Assembly (NCBI RefSeq): GCF_001884065.1
Contig: NZ_MACH01000138.1
Span: 62,001 to 126,000, forward strand
From: Bacillus proteolyticus
GTDB lineage: Bacteria; Bacillota; Bacilli; Bacillales; Bacillaceae_G
Direction: 5' to 3'
Length of the DNA: 64,000 bases
Positions 8,525 through 16,392 of the stretch are shown in pieces. The notes below the pieces were generated by a model that was not told the origin of the DNA, made no database searches, and saw nothing but the letters and a program-made list of their open reading frames with translations. The position numbers and the translations under genes were made by a program. Numbering within the stretch: the first letter of the stretch is position 1; each line of letters starts with the position of its first letter.

Positions 8525-8761
8525 TTAACAATTTTCTTCATATTCGCTCTCCTCTAATTGGTCACGCATCGTTCTAACACGCTTAAAGAAGAAAAAAGCA
8601 AGAACTAAAAATACAATAATACTTCCCATCATAGCAAAAGACTGTACCATACTTTTTATTCCACTTGGAATTAATAAACCGATCATTAAAAATGTACTTA
8701 TAGCTAAAAGTACTTGTGCAAACCGGGTATAATCTGCTATTTTTTCTTGTAATTCTTTCAT
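8525..8761 (-). CDS. yrhC: YrhC-like small membrane protein
   Basis: 78 residues with two hydrophobic segments (about 15-35 and 42-60) between a charged N-terminus and an acidic tail. Size and features match YrhC, which in B. subtilis is the last gene of the yrrT-mtnN-mccA-mccB operon. Here adhE and two terminators separate it from mccB, so it cannot ride on that transcript and probably has its own promoter. Function unknown. Confidence 0.75.
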   Translation of the reverse strand: MKELQEKIADYTRFAQVLLAISTFLMIGLLIPSGIKSMVQSFAMMGSIIVFLVLAFFFFKRVRTMRDQLEESEYEENC

Positions 8762-8850
8762 CTGCTTATCACTCCCATCCTCACTTTATCACATTCTATC
8801 AAGCTTAAAGACAAGTAAATAGAACCAATCTGGGAGATGTTTTCCAAAGT

Positions 8851-8882
8851 AAAAAAGAGCCGCTTACTCGCGGCTCTTTTTT
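8851..8882 (-). terminator. Terminator after adhE
   Basis: Stem AAAGAGCCGC/GCGGCTCTTT with a 6-base loop and a T6 tract, starting 6 bases past the adhE stop. Confidence 0.9.
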
Positions 8883-8887
8883 ATCTA

Positions 8888-11491
8888 TTATACGCCTTTA
8901 TATGCTTCCATATAGATTTCTTTCAGCTCTGAAATGAGCGGTAATTTTGGATTAGCTGTTGTACATTGATCTTCAAAAGCTCTTTCTGCTAATAATCCAA
9001 CAACCCCTTCAAATTGGTCTTTAGCAACTCCTTGTCCTGCAATACTCATATTTATATTTAAACTTTTTCCAAGCTCAATAATTGCTTGGACGAGTGATTC
9101 CACACCTTCCGCCGCTGAACTTGCTGGAATCCCGAGCATTCTCGCAATATGTGCATAGCGTTCATCAGCCACAAAGTGCTCATATTTTGGGAACAATGCG
9201 TGTTTTCTTGGCTTAATAGCATTATAGCGGACTACATGCGGCATAAGAATTGCATTCGCACGCCCGTGCGGAATATGGAATTCTGGTCCAATTTTATGCG
9301 CTAAACTGTGATTAATACCTAGGAAAGCATTTGCAAATGCCATCCCTGCGATTGCGGAAGCATTATGCATTTTTTCTCGTGCTTCTTCATCATTTCCATC
9401 TTTATATGCTCTCGGTAAATATTTAAATACGAGATCAATTGCTTTTAATGCTAATCCATCTGTATAGTCATTTGCCAAAACAGACACATACGCCTCGATT
9501 GCATGCGTTAATACGTCCATACCAGTGTCTGCTGTTACATGTGGTGGTACTGTCATTACAAATTGCGGATCAACAATTGCTACATCTGGCGTTAATTCAT
9601 AATCCGCGAGTGGATACTTTATATTATTTTTCTTATCTGTAATAACTGCAAATGGTGTCACTTCTGACCCTGTTCCTGATGTTGTTGGAATGGCAACAAA
9701 CTGCGCTTTATTTCCTAATTCCGGATATTTACATGTACGTTTTCTTATATCTAAAAATTTCTGTTTAATGCCATAGAATGTTGTTTCTGGGTGCTCATAG
9801 AAGAGCCACATCCCTTTTGCCGCATCCATAGCTGAACCGCCACCAAGTGCGATAATTACATCAGGCTTAAAGCTTTTCATCATGTCCGCACCTTTAAATA
9901 CAGTTTCATCTGATGGATCTGGCTCAACTTCAAAGAAAACTTCAACTTTCACATCATTTGCATGCTTACGTAAATAGTGCGTAACTGTATCTACATAACC
10001 GTGCTCAACCATCCCTGGATCCGTCACAATAAATGCGCGGGAAATGTTAGGCATGTTTGCTAAATATGCTGTCGCATGTTTTTCAAAATAAATTTTGGGT
10101 GGTAATTTGAACCACTGCATATTCTTTTTTCTATTTGCCAACCTTTTTATATTTAATAAATGAGTAGCTGTTACATTTTGAGAAACTGAGTTTTTCCCGT
10201 AGGAGCCACAACCAAGCGTAAGTGATGGAATAAATCCATTATATATATCACCAATTCCACCTTGTGATGAAGGTGCATTTACAATGAGACGGCAGGCTTT
10301 CATACGTAACCCAAATTGTTTTTGTACTTCTTTATTTGTAGAATGGATAACCGCTGAATGCCCTAGGCCACCAAGGTCTAACATTTCTTCGCAATATGTA
10401 AATCCTTCTTCTAATGAATTTGCCTTTACACAAGCTAACACTGGGCTTAGCTTCTCACGAGATAGTGGATATGATGCCCCGATACCTTTAATTTCAGCTA
10501 CAAGCATTTTTGTATGTTCAGGTACAGTAATTCCTACTAATTCAGCAATATACTGCGTAGATTTCCCAACAATATCACTATTTACTGCACATGTATTTTC
10601 ATTAATAACAAGCTTTTCTAATTTTTTTCTCTCTTCTTCTGTTACAAAGTAACAATTATTTGCAATCATTTCTGTTTTAACATCATCATAGATTTCCTTG
10701 TCTACAATGATAGCTTGTTCCGATGCACAAATCATACCGTTATCAAATGTTTTCGATAAAATTAAATCATTAACAGCGCGTTTTACATGTGCCGACTTCT
10801 CTATATAACATGGTACATTACCAGGGCCTACACCTAGCGCGGGTTTGCCAGTAGAATAAGCTGATTTCACCATACCAGCTCCTCCAGTCGCTAGAACGAG
10901 TGCAACACCTTCATGGTTCATTAATTGTTTCGTTGCCTCCACAGAAGGTCTTTCAATCCATTGAATACAGTGCTTTGGTGCACCGGCCTTCACTGCTGCA
11001 TCATATACTGTTTTCGCCGCTGCAATGGAACAGTTTTGTGCAGAAGGATGAAATGCGAAAATAATTGGATTTCTCGTTTTTATCGCGATTAACGCTTTAA
11101 ACATTGTTGTCGACGTTGGGTTAGTTACTGGCGTTACCCCAGCTACTACACCGACAGGTTCTGCAATTTCTATTACTTCTTCATGAGGATCTTCATGAAT
11201 AATTCCTACCGTTTTATCTTTCTTTATACTATGCCAAATATATTCAGTGGCAAAAATATTTTTAATGCATTTATCTTCATATACACCACGGCCCGTTTCT
11301 TCAACAGCCAACTTCGCAAGCGGCATATGTTGATCGACACCCGCAAGCGCCATTTTATGAACAATGTTGTCAATTTGCTCTTGTGTAAAACTTTCTAATG
11401 CTTGTAAAGCTTGTTGACCGCTCTTCACTAACGTATCAATCATCTCTTTTACCTCTTGCATTTCATTTACAACTTTCTCTTTGACTACCAT
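8888..11491 (-). CDS. adhE: Bifunctional acetaldehyde-CoA/alcohol dehydrogenase
   Basis: 867 residues, the usual AdhE length. Residues about 1-440 form the CoA-acylating aldehyde dehydrogenase, with catalytic Cys255 in NGMICASEQ. The C-terminal half is an iron-dependent alcohol dehydrogenase with GGGSAMDAAKGMW and the histidine-rich metal segment GINHSLAHKIGPEFHIPHGR. It reduces acetyl-CoA to ethanol with two NADH, regenerating NAD during fermentation. AGGAGG precedes the ATG. Two perfect Rex-type operators upstream indicate NADH/NAD control. The gene sits between mccB and yrhC, which are adjacent in B. subtilis. Confidence 0.97.
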   Translation of the reverse strand: MVVKEKVVNEMQEVKEMIDTLVKSGQQALQALESFTQEQIDNIVHKMALAGVDQHMPLAKLAVEETGRGVYEDKCIKNIFATEYIWHSIKKDKTVGIIHEDPHEEVIEIAEPVGVVAGVTPVTNPTSTTMFKALIAIKTRNPIIFAFHPSAQNCSIAAAKTVYDAAVKAGAPKHCIQWIERPSVEATKQLMNHEGVALVLATGGAGMVKSAYSTGKPALGVGPGNVPCYIEKSAHVKRAVNDLILSKTFDNGMICASEQAIIVDKEIYDDVKTEMIANNCYFVTEEERKKLEKLVINENTCAVNSDIVGKSTQYIAELVGITVPEHTKMLVAEIKGIGASYPLSREKLSPVLACVKANSLEEGFTYCEEMLDLGGLGHSAVIHSTNKEVQKQFGLRMKACRLIVNAPSSQGGIGDIYNGFIPSLTLGCGSYGKNSVSQNVTATHLLNIKRLANRKKNMQWFKLPPKIYFEKHATAYLANMPNISRAFIVTDPGMVEHGYVDTVTHYLRKHANDVKVEVFFEVEPDPSDETVFKGADMMKSFKPDVIIALGGGSAMDAAKGMWLFYEHPETTFYGIKQKFLDIRKRTCKYPELGNKAQFVAIPTTSGTGSEVTPFAVITDKKNNIKYPLADYELTPDVAIVDPQFVMTVPPHVTADTGMDVLTHAIEAYVSVLANDYTDGLALKAIDLVFKYLPRAYKDGNDEEAREKMHNASAIAGMAFANAFLGINHSLAHKIGPEFHIPHGRANAILMPHVVRYNAIKPRKHALFPKYEHFVADERYAHIARMLGIPASSAAEGVESLVQAIIELGKSLNINMSIAGQGVAKDQFEGVVGLLAERAFEDQCTTANPKLPLISELKEIYMEAYKGV

Positions 11492-11601
11492 GTAAATTTC
11501 CTCCTATTCTGTTATCACGGTCTTTATAAGTCCCTATAGGTCATAATAAGTCCCGATTAGCGAAAAAAAATAGAGTTACCGTCCTACATGAATCCCATTG
11601 T

Positions 11602-11619
11602 TTGTGAAACATTTCACAA
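11602..11619. promoter_or_regulatory. Rex operator 1 upstream of adhE
   Basis: TTGTGAAACATTTCACAA is a perfect TTGTGAA-N4-TTCACAA palindrome, the Rex redox-repressor consensus. It lies 111 bases upstream of the adhE start. Confidence 0.85.
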
Positions 11620-11624
11620 GTTTG

Positions 11625-11671
11625 TTCGTGAATAACATTTCATGAATTCAATATACATGAAATCATTTCAT
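11625..11671. promoter_or_regulatory. Degenerate Rex-like palindromes between the two Rex operators
   Basis: TTCGTGAAT/ATTTCATGAA (11625-11646) and CATGAAAT/ATTTCAT (11656-11671) are imperfect relatives of the Rex palindrome. They may be weak sites that help form a cooperative array, or the promoter region itself. Confidence 0.4.
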
Positions 11672-11686
11672 TTGTGTATGTCTAAT

Positions 11687-11704
11687 TTGTGAAATATTTC
11701 ACAA
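11687..11704. promoter_or_regulatory. Rex operator 2 upstream of adhE
   Basis: TTGTGAAATATTTCACAA is a perfect Rex consensus, centred 85 bases (about eight helical turns) from operator 1. Rex should block adhE when NADH/NAD is low. Confidence 0.87.
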
Positions 11705-11715
11705 ATTAATATAAT

Positions 11716-11749
11716 AAAATGCACTGCTCTATATTAGCAGTGCATTTTT
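11716..11749 (-). terminator. Terminator after mccB
   Basis: 9-bp stem TGCACTGCT/AGCAGTGCA followed on the minus strand by TTTTATT. It ends the cysteine operon before the adhE promoter region. Confidence 0.85.
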
Positions 11750-11750
11750 A

Positions 11751-12884
11751 CTATGCTAACGCTTGTGCCAAATCTTCAATTAAATCTTCTCCATCTTCAA
11801 TACCAACAGAGATTCGAATTAATGTATCTGTAATTCCTAATTCTTTACGGCGATCTGCTGGGATTGATGCATGTGTCATTTGAGACGGGATAGAAATTAA
11901 ACTTTCTACTGCTCCTAAACTTTCAGCAAGTGTGAAGTACTGTAACTTCTCAAGTACTCTATTTAACGTTTCCTCACTATCTACATCAAATGAGATGATT
12001 GCACCAAATCCATTCGCCTGTTCTGTTGCTAATTCGTGATTTTGATGTGATTCAAGACCTGGATAATATACTTTATTTACTTTTGGATGGTTATTTAAAA
12101 ACTCAGCAATTGCGCGTGAATTTATTTCATGCTCTTCCATACGAATTCCTAACGTTTTTAGACCGCGAAGTAGTAGGAAGCTATCTTGTGGTCCAAGAAT
12201 ACCTCCTGTTGAGTTTTGCACGAAATGAAGGTCTTCTGCTAGTTGTGGGCTATTTACAACGACTAGGCCTGCAACTACGTCACTATGACCTCCTAAATAT
12301 TTCGTTGCACTATGAAGTACAATGTCTGCTCCTAAAGAGATTGGCGACTGCCAATATGGCGTCATGAATGTGTTATCAATAATTGTTAATAAATCGTTTT
12401 CTTTAGCAAGAGTAGATATTTTCTTAATATCAGTAATTTTTAGTAATGGATTTGTTGGTGTTTCTACATAAATTGCTTTCGTATTTGGGCGAATTGCTTC
12501 TACAACTTCCTCTAGGTTTGTTGTATCTACAAATGTATGCTCAATACCGAAGCGGTTTAATACTTTCGTAATAACACGGTACGTTCCGCCATAAACATCA
12601 TCTGTTAAAATGACATGATCACCTTTTGAGAACAACATAATTGTCGCTGTAATAGCAGCCATTCCTGAGCCAAATGCAAATCCAGCATGACCATTTTCTA
12701 ATACAGCAATCATTTCTTCTAAAGCTGCACGTGTCGGGTTGCCTGTACGTGAATATTCATATCCTTGATGCTTACCAACTGCTTCTTGTTTGTACGTACT
12801 TGTTTGATAGATCGGTACGTTTACAGATCCAGTTGAAGGTTCTCCTATGCGAATACCATGAATTAACTTTGTCTTTGCTCTCAT
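11751..12884 (-). CDS. mccB: Cystathionine gamma-lyase/homocysteine gamma-lyase
   Basis: 377-residue Cys/Met-metabolism PLP enzyme. The PLP lysine is K195 in HSATKYLGGHSDVVAG, and the substrate-site arginine lies in the C-terminal LIRISVGIED motif. It cleaves cystathionine to cysteine, the second step of reverse transsulfuration. The start is 3 bases past the mccA stop, so the two are co-translated. Family members overlap with MetC/MetI; adjacency to mccA, mtnN and yrrT decides for MccB. Confidence 0.93.
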   Translation of the reverse strand: MRAKTKLIHGIRIGEPSTGSVNVPIYQTSTYKQEAVGKHQGYEYSRTGNPTRAALEEMIAVLENGHAGFAFGSGMAAITATIMLFSKGDHVILTDDVYGGTYRVITKVLNRFGIEHTFVDTTNLEEVVEAIRPNTKAIYVETPTNPLLKITDIKKISTLAKENDLLTIIDNTFMTPYWQSPISLGADIVLHSATKYLGGHSDVVAGLVVVNSPQLAEDLHFVQNSTGGILGPQDSFLLLRGLKTLGIRMEEHEINSRAIAEFLNNHPKVNKVYYPGLESHQNHELATEQANGFGAIISFDVDSEETLNRVLEKLQYFTLAESLGAVESLISIPSQMTHASIPADRRKELGITDTLIRISVGIEDGEDLIEDLAQALA

Positions 12885-12887
12885 TTT

Positions 12888-13811
12888 TTATTCCCATCCT
12901 TTGTATATGTCTTTGCTTAAATAGCGCTCACTACTATCAGGAAAAATCGTTACAATATTTGTACCTGGTGTTGCTTTCTCTGCCTCAAGTAAGCTCGCAT
13001 GAAATGCTGCTCCTGAAGAGCTTCCAACGAGAAGTCCTTCTTTTTGCGCTAATTCTTTCACTCGTAAAAATGCATGTCGATCAGAAATCGTATGAATTTC
13101 ATCAAAATAAGATGTTTTTAAAAATGGTGGAATGAATTCAAGACCAATACCTTCTGTTTCATGTGAACCAGCTTTACCGCCATTTAAAATAGAGCCTTCT
13201 GGTTCTACAATAACCGCTTTAATATCAATATTTTTCTCTTTCAAATAAGATGCAGTTCCCATAAACGTACCGCCAGTCCCTGCCCCTGCAACAAATATGT
13301 TAATCTCTCCATTCAATGCATCCCAAAGTTCAGGACCTAATGTTTTGAAATAAGCACGCGGATTTGCTTCATTCGCAAACTGACTTGGAGAGTATGAATT
13401 CGGTATTTCATTTACTAACTCTTTTGCTTTTGCAATTGCGCCGGTCATTCCTTGCTCAGTCGGTGTATGCACGACCGTTGCACCTAGCGCTTTCATTAAT
13501 TCTTGTTTCTCAATACTAAATTTCTCTGGTACACAAACAATAACGCGTAAATCATGTTCTAACGCTGCAAGTGCCAGTCCAATGCCAGTATTTCCAGCCG
13601 TCGGTTCAATAATTGTTCCGCCCTGGGTAACAAGCCCTTTTTCTAACGCATCTTCGATTAATTCTCTTCCTAAACGATCCTTAACGCTTCCGCCTGGGTT
13701 GTAAAATTCAAGCTTTGCAAATAAACGGACTCCTTCTGGAAGTGAAAAACGAGTAATTTCTACAATTGGTGTATGACCAATCAATTCATGAACGCCACGA
13801 TATACATTCAT
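12888..13811 (-). CDS. mccA: Cystathionine beta-synthase (O-acetylserine-dependent)
   Basis: 307-residue fold-type II PLP enzyme with PLP Lys44 in GGSVKDRLG and the phosphate loop GNTGIGLA. In B. subtilis MccA condenses O-acetylserine with homocysteine to cystathionine. CysK-type cysteine synthases look similar; the mccB neighbour and operon decide the call. I chose the ATG at 13811, preceded by AAGGGGGAG, over the ATG at 13835. A terminator-like hairpin lies between mtnN and this gene. Confidence 0.92.
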   Translation of the reverse strand: MNVYRGVHELIGHTPIVEITRFSLPEGVRLFAKLEFYNPGGSVKDRLGRELIEDALEKGLVTQGGTIIEPTAGNTGIGLALAALEHDLRVIVCVPEKFSIEKQELMKALGATVVHTPTEQGMTGAIAKAKELVNEIPNSYSPSQFANEANPRAYFKTLGPELWDALNGEINIFVAGAGTGGTFMGTASYLKEKNIDIKAVIVEPEGSILNGGKAGSHETEGIGLEFIPPFLKTSYFDEIHTISDRHAFLRVKELAQKEGLLVGSSSGAAFHASLLEAEKATPGTNIVTIFPDSSERYLSKDIYKGWE

Positions 13812-13840
13812 CGTGTTCTCCCCCTTATTTGCCAATAAAG

Positions 13841-13887
13841 AAAAGGCAACTGTATGTATTTTCTTTATATGAGACAGTTGCCTTTTT
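13841..13887 (-). terminator. Intercistronic terminator-like hairpin between mtnN and mccA
   Basis: Arms AAAAGGCAACTGT/ACAGTTGCCTTTT (13 bp) enclose a 20-base loop, and the minus-strand 3' side ends in TTTTC. It may be a partial terminator or RNA-processing site that sets mccAB expression apart from yrrT-mtnN. Confidence 0.75.
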
Positions 13888-13893
13888 GTTACA

Positions 13894-14589
13894 TTACTTT
13901 AACTCTTCTAGTACTTTTACGATAAAGTTTGTAGAATGAAGAGCTGCTTGATCTAAAAATTGATCAAATGAAACATTTGATTCTTTACCAGCAATATCAG
14001 AAAGTGCACGAATAATAACAAACGGAACTTCATATTGGTGGCATACTTGTGCAACAGCTGCTGCTTCCATTTCTACTGCATAAAGATCTTCAAATTTATC
14101 ACGAATTGCCGCAACGCGGTTCGGATCACTCATAAATGAATCGCCTGTTGCAATCATACCTTTTACAACTTGAATATTTTCTTCTGCCTGCATACATTTC
14201 TCAGCTAATGCAACTAATGCGTCATCAGCTTTAAATCCAGGCGGCATTCCTGGCACTTGACCATATTCATAGTTAAATGCTGTTACATCTACGTCATGGT
14301 GACGAACTTCTGTTGAAATAACCACATCTCCAACATTTAAAGAGTGATGGAATCCACCAGCTGAACCAGTATTAATTACTTTTTCAGGCTTATATCTTTC
14401 TAATAAAATCGTCGTTGACATCGCTGCGTTTACTTTACCAATACCAGACTTTAACAAGATTACTTCATGTCCTGCTAATAGCCCTTTCGTAAATTCACAA
14501 CCTGCAACAGTTTCTGTTTCTGCTTGTTCTAGTTTGTCACGTAAAATACGTACTTCTTCTTCCATTGCTCCAATTACAGCAATTCTCAA
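13894..14589 (-). CDS. mtnN: 5'-methylthioadenosine/S-adenosylhomocysteine nucleosidase
   Basis: 231-residue PNP/UDP phosphorylase-family enzyme. The N-terminus [13 protein letters not shown], the GSAGG motif, VEMEAAA and the catalytic Asp in RALSDIAG are typical. It removes adenine from MTA and SAH, by-products of SAM use, feeding homocysteine to MccAB. The start is a TTG preceded by AGAGGGATT. It lies 14 bases after yrrT. Confidence 0.95.
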   Translation of the reverse strand: MRIAVIGAMEEEVRILRDKLEQAETETVAGCEFTKGLLAGHEVILLKSGIGKVNAAMSTTILLERYKPEKVINTGSAGGFHHSLNVGDVVISTEVRHHDVDVTAFNYEYGQVPGMPPGFKADDALVALAEKCMQAEENIQVVKGMIATGDSFMSDPNRVAAIRDKFEDLYAVEMEAAAVAQVCHQYEVPFVIIRALSDIAGKESNVSFDQFLDQAALHSTNFIVKVLEELK

Positions 14590-14603
14590 TCTAATCCCTC
14601 TTT

Positions 14604-15242
14604 CTATCGCTTAGTTGCCTCCATTACCCAAACGAAATGATTTAATCTCGTGAACGTTACATGGAAGCCATTGTTTTCAAAAATAGATTGCATGATAGGA
14701 ATACGTGTATAGTATTCTGTTTGCAAATCGTTTGCTAGCTGATGAAAACCTCTTTCTTTTGCTACTTCGACAGTTTTATCATATGCATCTTGATCTGCAA
14801 ATATCGTATCAGCAAACACTATTTTACCACCTTTGTTTAGCAATTGACTATACTTCGCAATTGCTACGTCTTTTTCTTCATCTATTAAATGATGAAATGC
14901 GTAAGTGCTCACAATAGTATCGATTGAATTTGGGACTTCAAATGAAAGAAAATCACCCTCTGTAATTGAAAATTCTTTTGGTAATTTCTCTTTTGCAATA
15001 GTACGCATTTCGCGTGACGGTTCTATACCGTAAACTGTGCGACCAGCAAGTAATAATTTATTTGTTAAATTGCCAGTACCAACACCAAATTCTAATACGT
15101 TGCCAAATGACTTGTTAACTACATCCTCTAAAATGTCCTCATAATGGGCGAAAACTTCTTTATATTGTATATCTTCGCCTTGTACAAATGAGTCGTACGT
15201 ATGAGCCCATTCATCAAATAAACCATTAAATTCTGTTCCCAT
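14604..15242 (-). CDS. yrrT: Putative SAM-dependent methyltransferase YrrT
   Basis: 212 residues with a class I methyltransferase fold. Motif I is [16 protein letters not shown], with the acidic residue in GIEPSREM and a later [13 protein letters not shown]. It is the first gene of the SAM-salvage operon; the substrate is unknown. I chose the ATG at 15242, which follows AAGGGGAA and matches the known YrrT N-terminus, not the upstream in-frame ATG at 15305, which overlaps the promoter. Confidence 0.88.
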   Translation of the reverse strand: MGTEFNGLFDEWAHTYDSFVQGEDIQYKEVFAHYEDILEDVVNKSFGNVLEFGVGTGNLTNKLLLAGRTVYGIEPSREMRTIAKEKLPKEFSITEGDFLSFEVPNSIDTIVSTYAFHHLIDEEKDVAIAKYSQLLNKGGKIVFADTIFADQDAYDKTVEVAKERGFHQLANDLQTEYYTRIPIMQSIFENNGFHVTFTRLNHFVWVMEATKR

Positions 15243-15276
15243 AAAAATTCCCCTTTTTCTTATCGGTTTTATCAGT

Positions 15277-15305
15277 ATAATATGCCCTCTTTCCAAAAAT
15301 GTCAA
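15277..15305 (-). promoter_or_regulatory. Sigma-A promoter of the yrrT operon
   Basis: TTGACA, 17-base spacer, TATTAT on the minus strand, 35 bases upstream of the yrrT start. In B. subtilis this operon is repressed by CymR, whose gene lies at 36095 here; I could not confidently draw a CymR box. Confidence 0.75.
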
Positions 15306-15378
15306 TTGAAATGCACATGGTATTTCCTTCTTTTCTTTGTTACACTATAGGTGATTACATAGGAGAGGGGTCGTCTTC

Positions 15379-15594
15379 GTGTCATTTACCTTTGAAATGT
15401 TAGAAGATAAAGTAGAGTTTTTTGAAGCGGGAGACTTAGCTTCTTTAGAACGAAAAATTAGTGAACAAATCGATAATAATAAAGCACTTATGCTTGAAGT
15501 TCATCACATCTCGCATCAAATGGTTATGGATCCGGAAAGCAAAAGACCATATTATAGCGCGGTTGTTCATTTTAAATTAAAAAAATTACGCTAA
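15379..15594 (+). CDS. yrzA: YrzA-like protein (DUF2536)
   Basis: 71-residue soluble protein with an acidic N-terminal half and the HHISHQMVMDPESKRPYYSAVVHFK segment of the DUF2536 family. GTG start preceded by AGGAGAGGGG. It is divergent from yrrT and converges on yrrS, as in B. subtilis. No known function. Confidence 0.78.
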   Translation: MSFTFEMLEDKVEFFEAGDLASLERKISEQIDNNKALMLEVHHISHQMVMDPESKRPYYSAVVHFKLKKLR

Positions 15595-15596
15595 CT

Positions 15597-15630
15597 AAAA
15601 AAGAGAAGCTCATAAGAGCTTCTCTTTTTT
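15597..15630. terminator. Bidirectional terminator between yrzA and yrrS
   Basis: AAAAAAGAGAAGCTC/GAGCTTCTCTTTTTT, a perfect stem with a 4-base loop and tracts on both sides. Confidence 0.92.
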
Positions 15631-16276
15631 AGTTTAGAGTTTGAACAAGTACTGGTTTCCAGCCTTCATTGTCTACCCAATCAATATTCACATAATACTT
15701 TTTACCTGATTGTTTATCTTGTACGTTACCGTAAGCTTTATTCTTACCGTTATTTCCGATTCTATGAATAACTAATTGCTCTACTGGAACGTCAATTGCA
15801 GCTGAAATTGCTTGATTCATCTCATTCCAATCTGCTGTACCTTTTTTAAACGTCATCGCAGGTGTTGCACCTTGCTCTGTACCTACTGGCTTCCAAGAAG
15901 ATTTCGTATAAGCGTCAGTTGCCTTTGGCTGTGTTTTTTCAGCTGGTACTTTCTCGTTAGCTTTCGCTTCTTCTTCAGCTTTTTTCTGTTCTTCTTCAGC
16001 CTTTTGCTTCTCTTCTTCCTTCTTCTTAGCCTCTGCCTTCTCTTGCTCGTTCTTCTTCGTCTCTTCTTTGCCTTTAGCTTTCTCAGCTTTATTCTCTTTT
16101 GTTGTTTGCTGAGCTACTTTTTTATCACTAGAAGCCGCTTGCTCTTTTGTGTCAGGAACAAACAATTGATATGCTACAATAGCTACTGCTATTAATACAA
16201 TAGCAATTGCAATATTTAAAACACCGTTTTGACGACGTTTTTGTTGTTTCTGTTGAAATCTAGATCCTCCTGCCAT
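15629..16276 (-). CDS. yrrS: YrrS-like membrane-anchored protein (DUF1510)
   Basis: 215 residues: a basic cytoplasmic N-terminus, one membrane segment (about 20-39), an extended Lys/Glu/Ala-rich coiled region (about 45-120), then a conserved globular domain ending QTLN. This is the DUF1510 architecture, with the C-terminal domain outside the membrane. It lies directly downstream of pbpI, as yrrS follows yrrR in B. subtilis, suggesting a sporulation or wall role. The low-complexity coil is probably a spacer. Confidence 0.85.
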   Translation of the reverse strand: MAGGSRFQQKQQKRRQNGVLNIAIAIVLIAVAIVAYQLFVPDTKEQAASSDKKVAQQTTKENKAEKAKGKEETKKNEQEKAEAKKKEEEKQKAEEEQKKAEEEAKANEKVPAEKTQPKATDAYTKSSWKPVGTEQGATPAMTFKKGTADWNEMNQAISAAIDVPVEQLVIHRIGNNGKNKAYGNVQDKQSGKKYYVNIDWVDNEGWKPVLVQTLN

Positions 16277-16392
16277 TCTTCAAACCTCCATGCAGTTTTT
16301 CATACTTGCTATTGTAACATTAAATCTATAAAGGTTGAACATTTACAATAATATTTTCACGAAATGAAAACATTTCATAAATAATTGCAAGA

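Noticed and set aside
15812-16195. 127-codon plus-strand ORF opposite yrrS, rich in Leu/Phe/Ser
   Set aside because: It is the shadow of the Lys/Glu-rich coil of yrrS; repeated codons on the other strand give a hydrophobic translation. There is no ribosome-binding site.
16349-16378. GAAATG/CATTTC palindrome between pbpI and yrrS as a Rex-like site
   Set aside because: It lacks the TTGTGAA/TTCACAA halves and the spacing of the sites at adhE.
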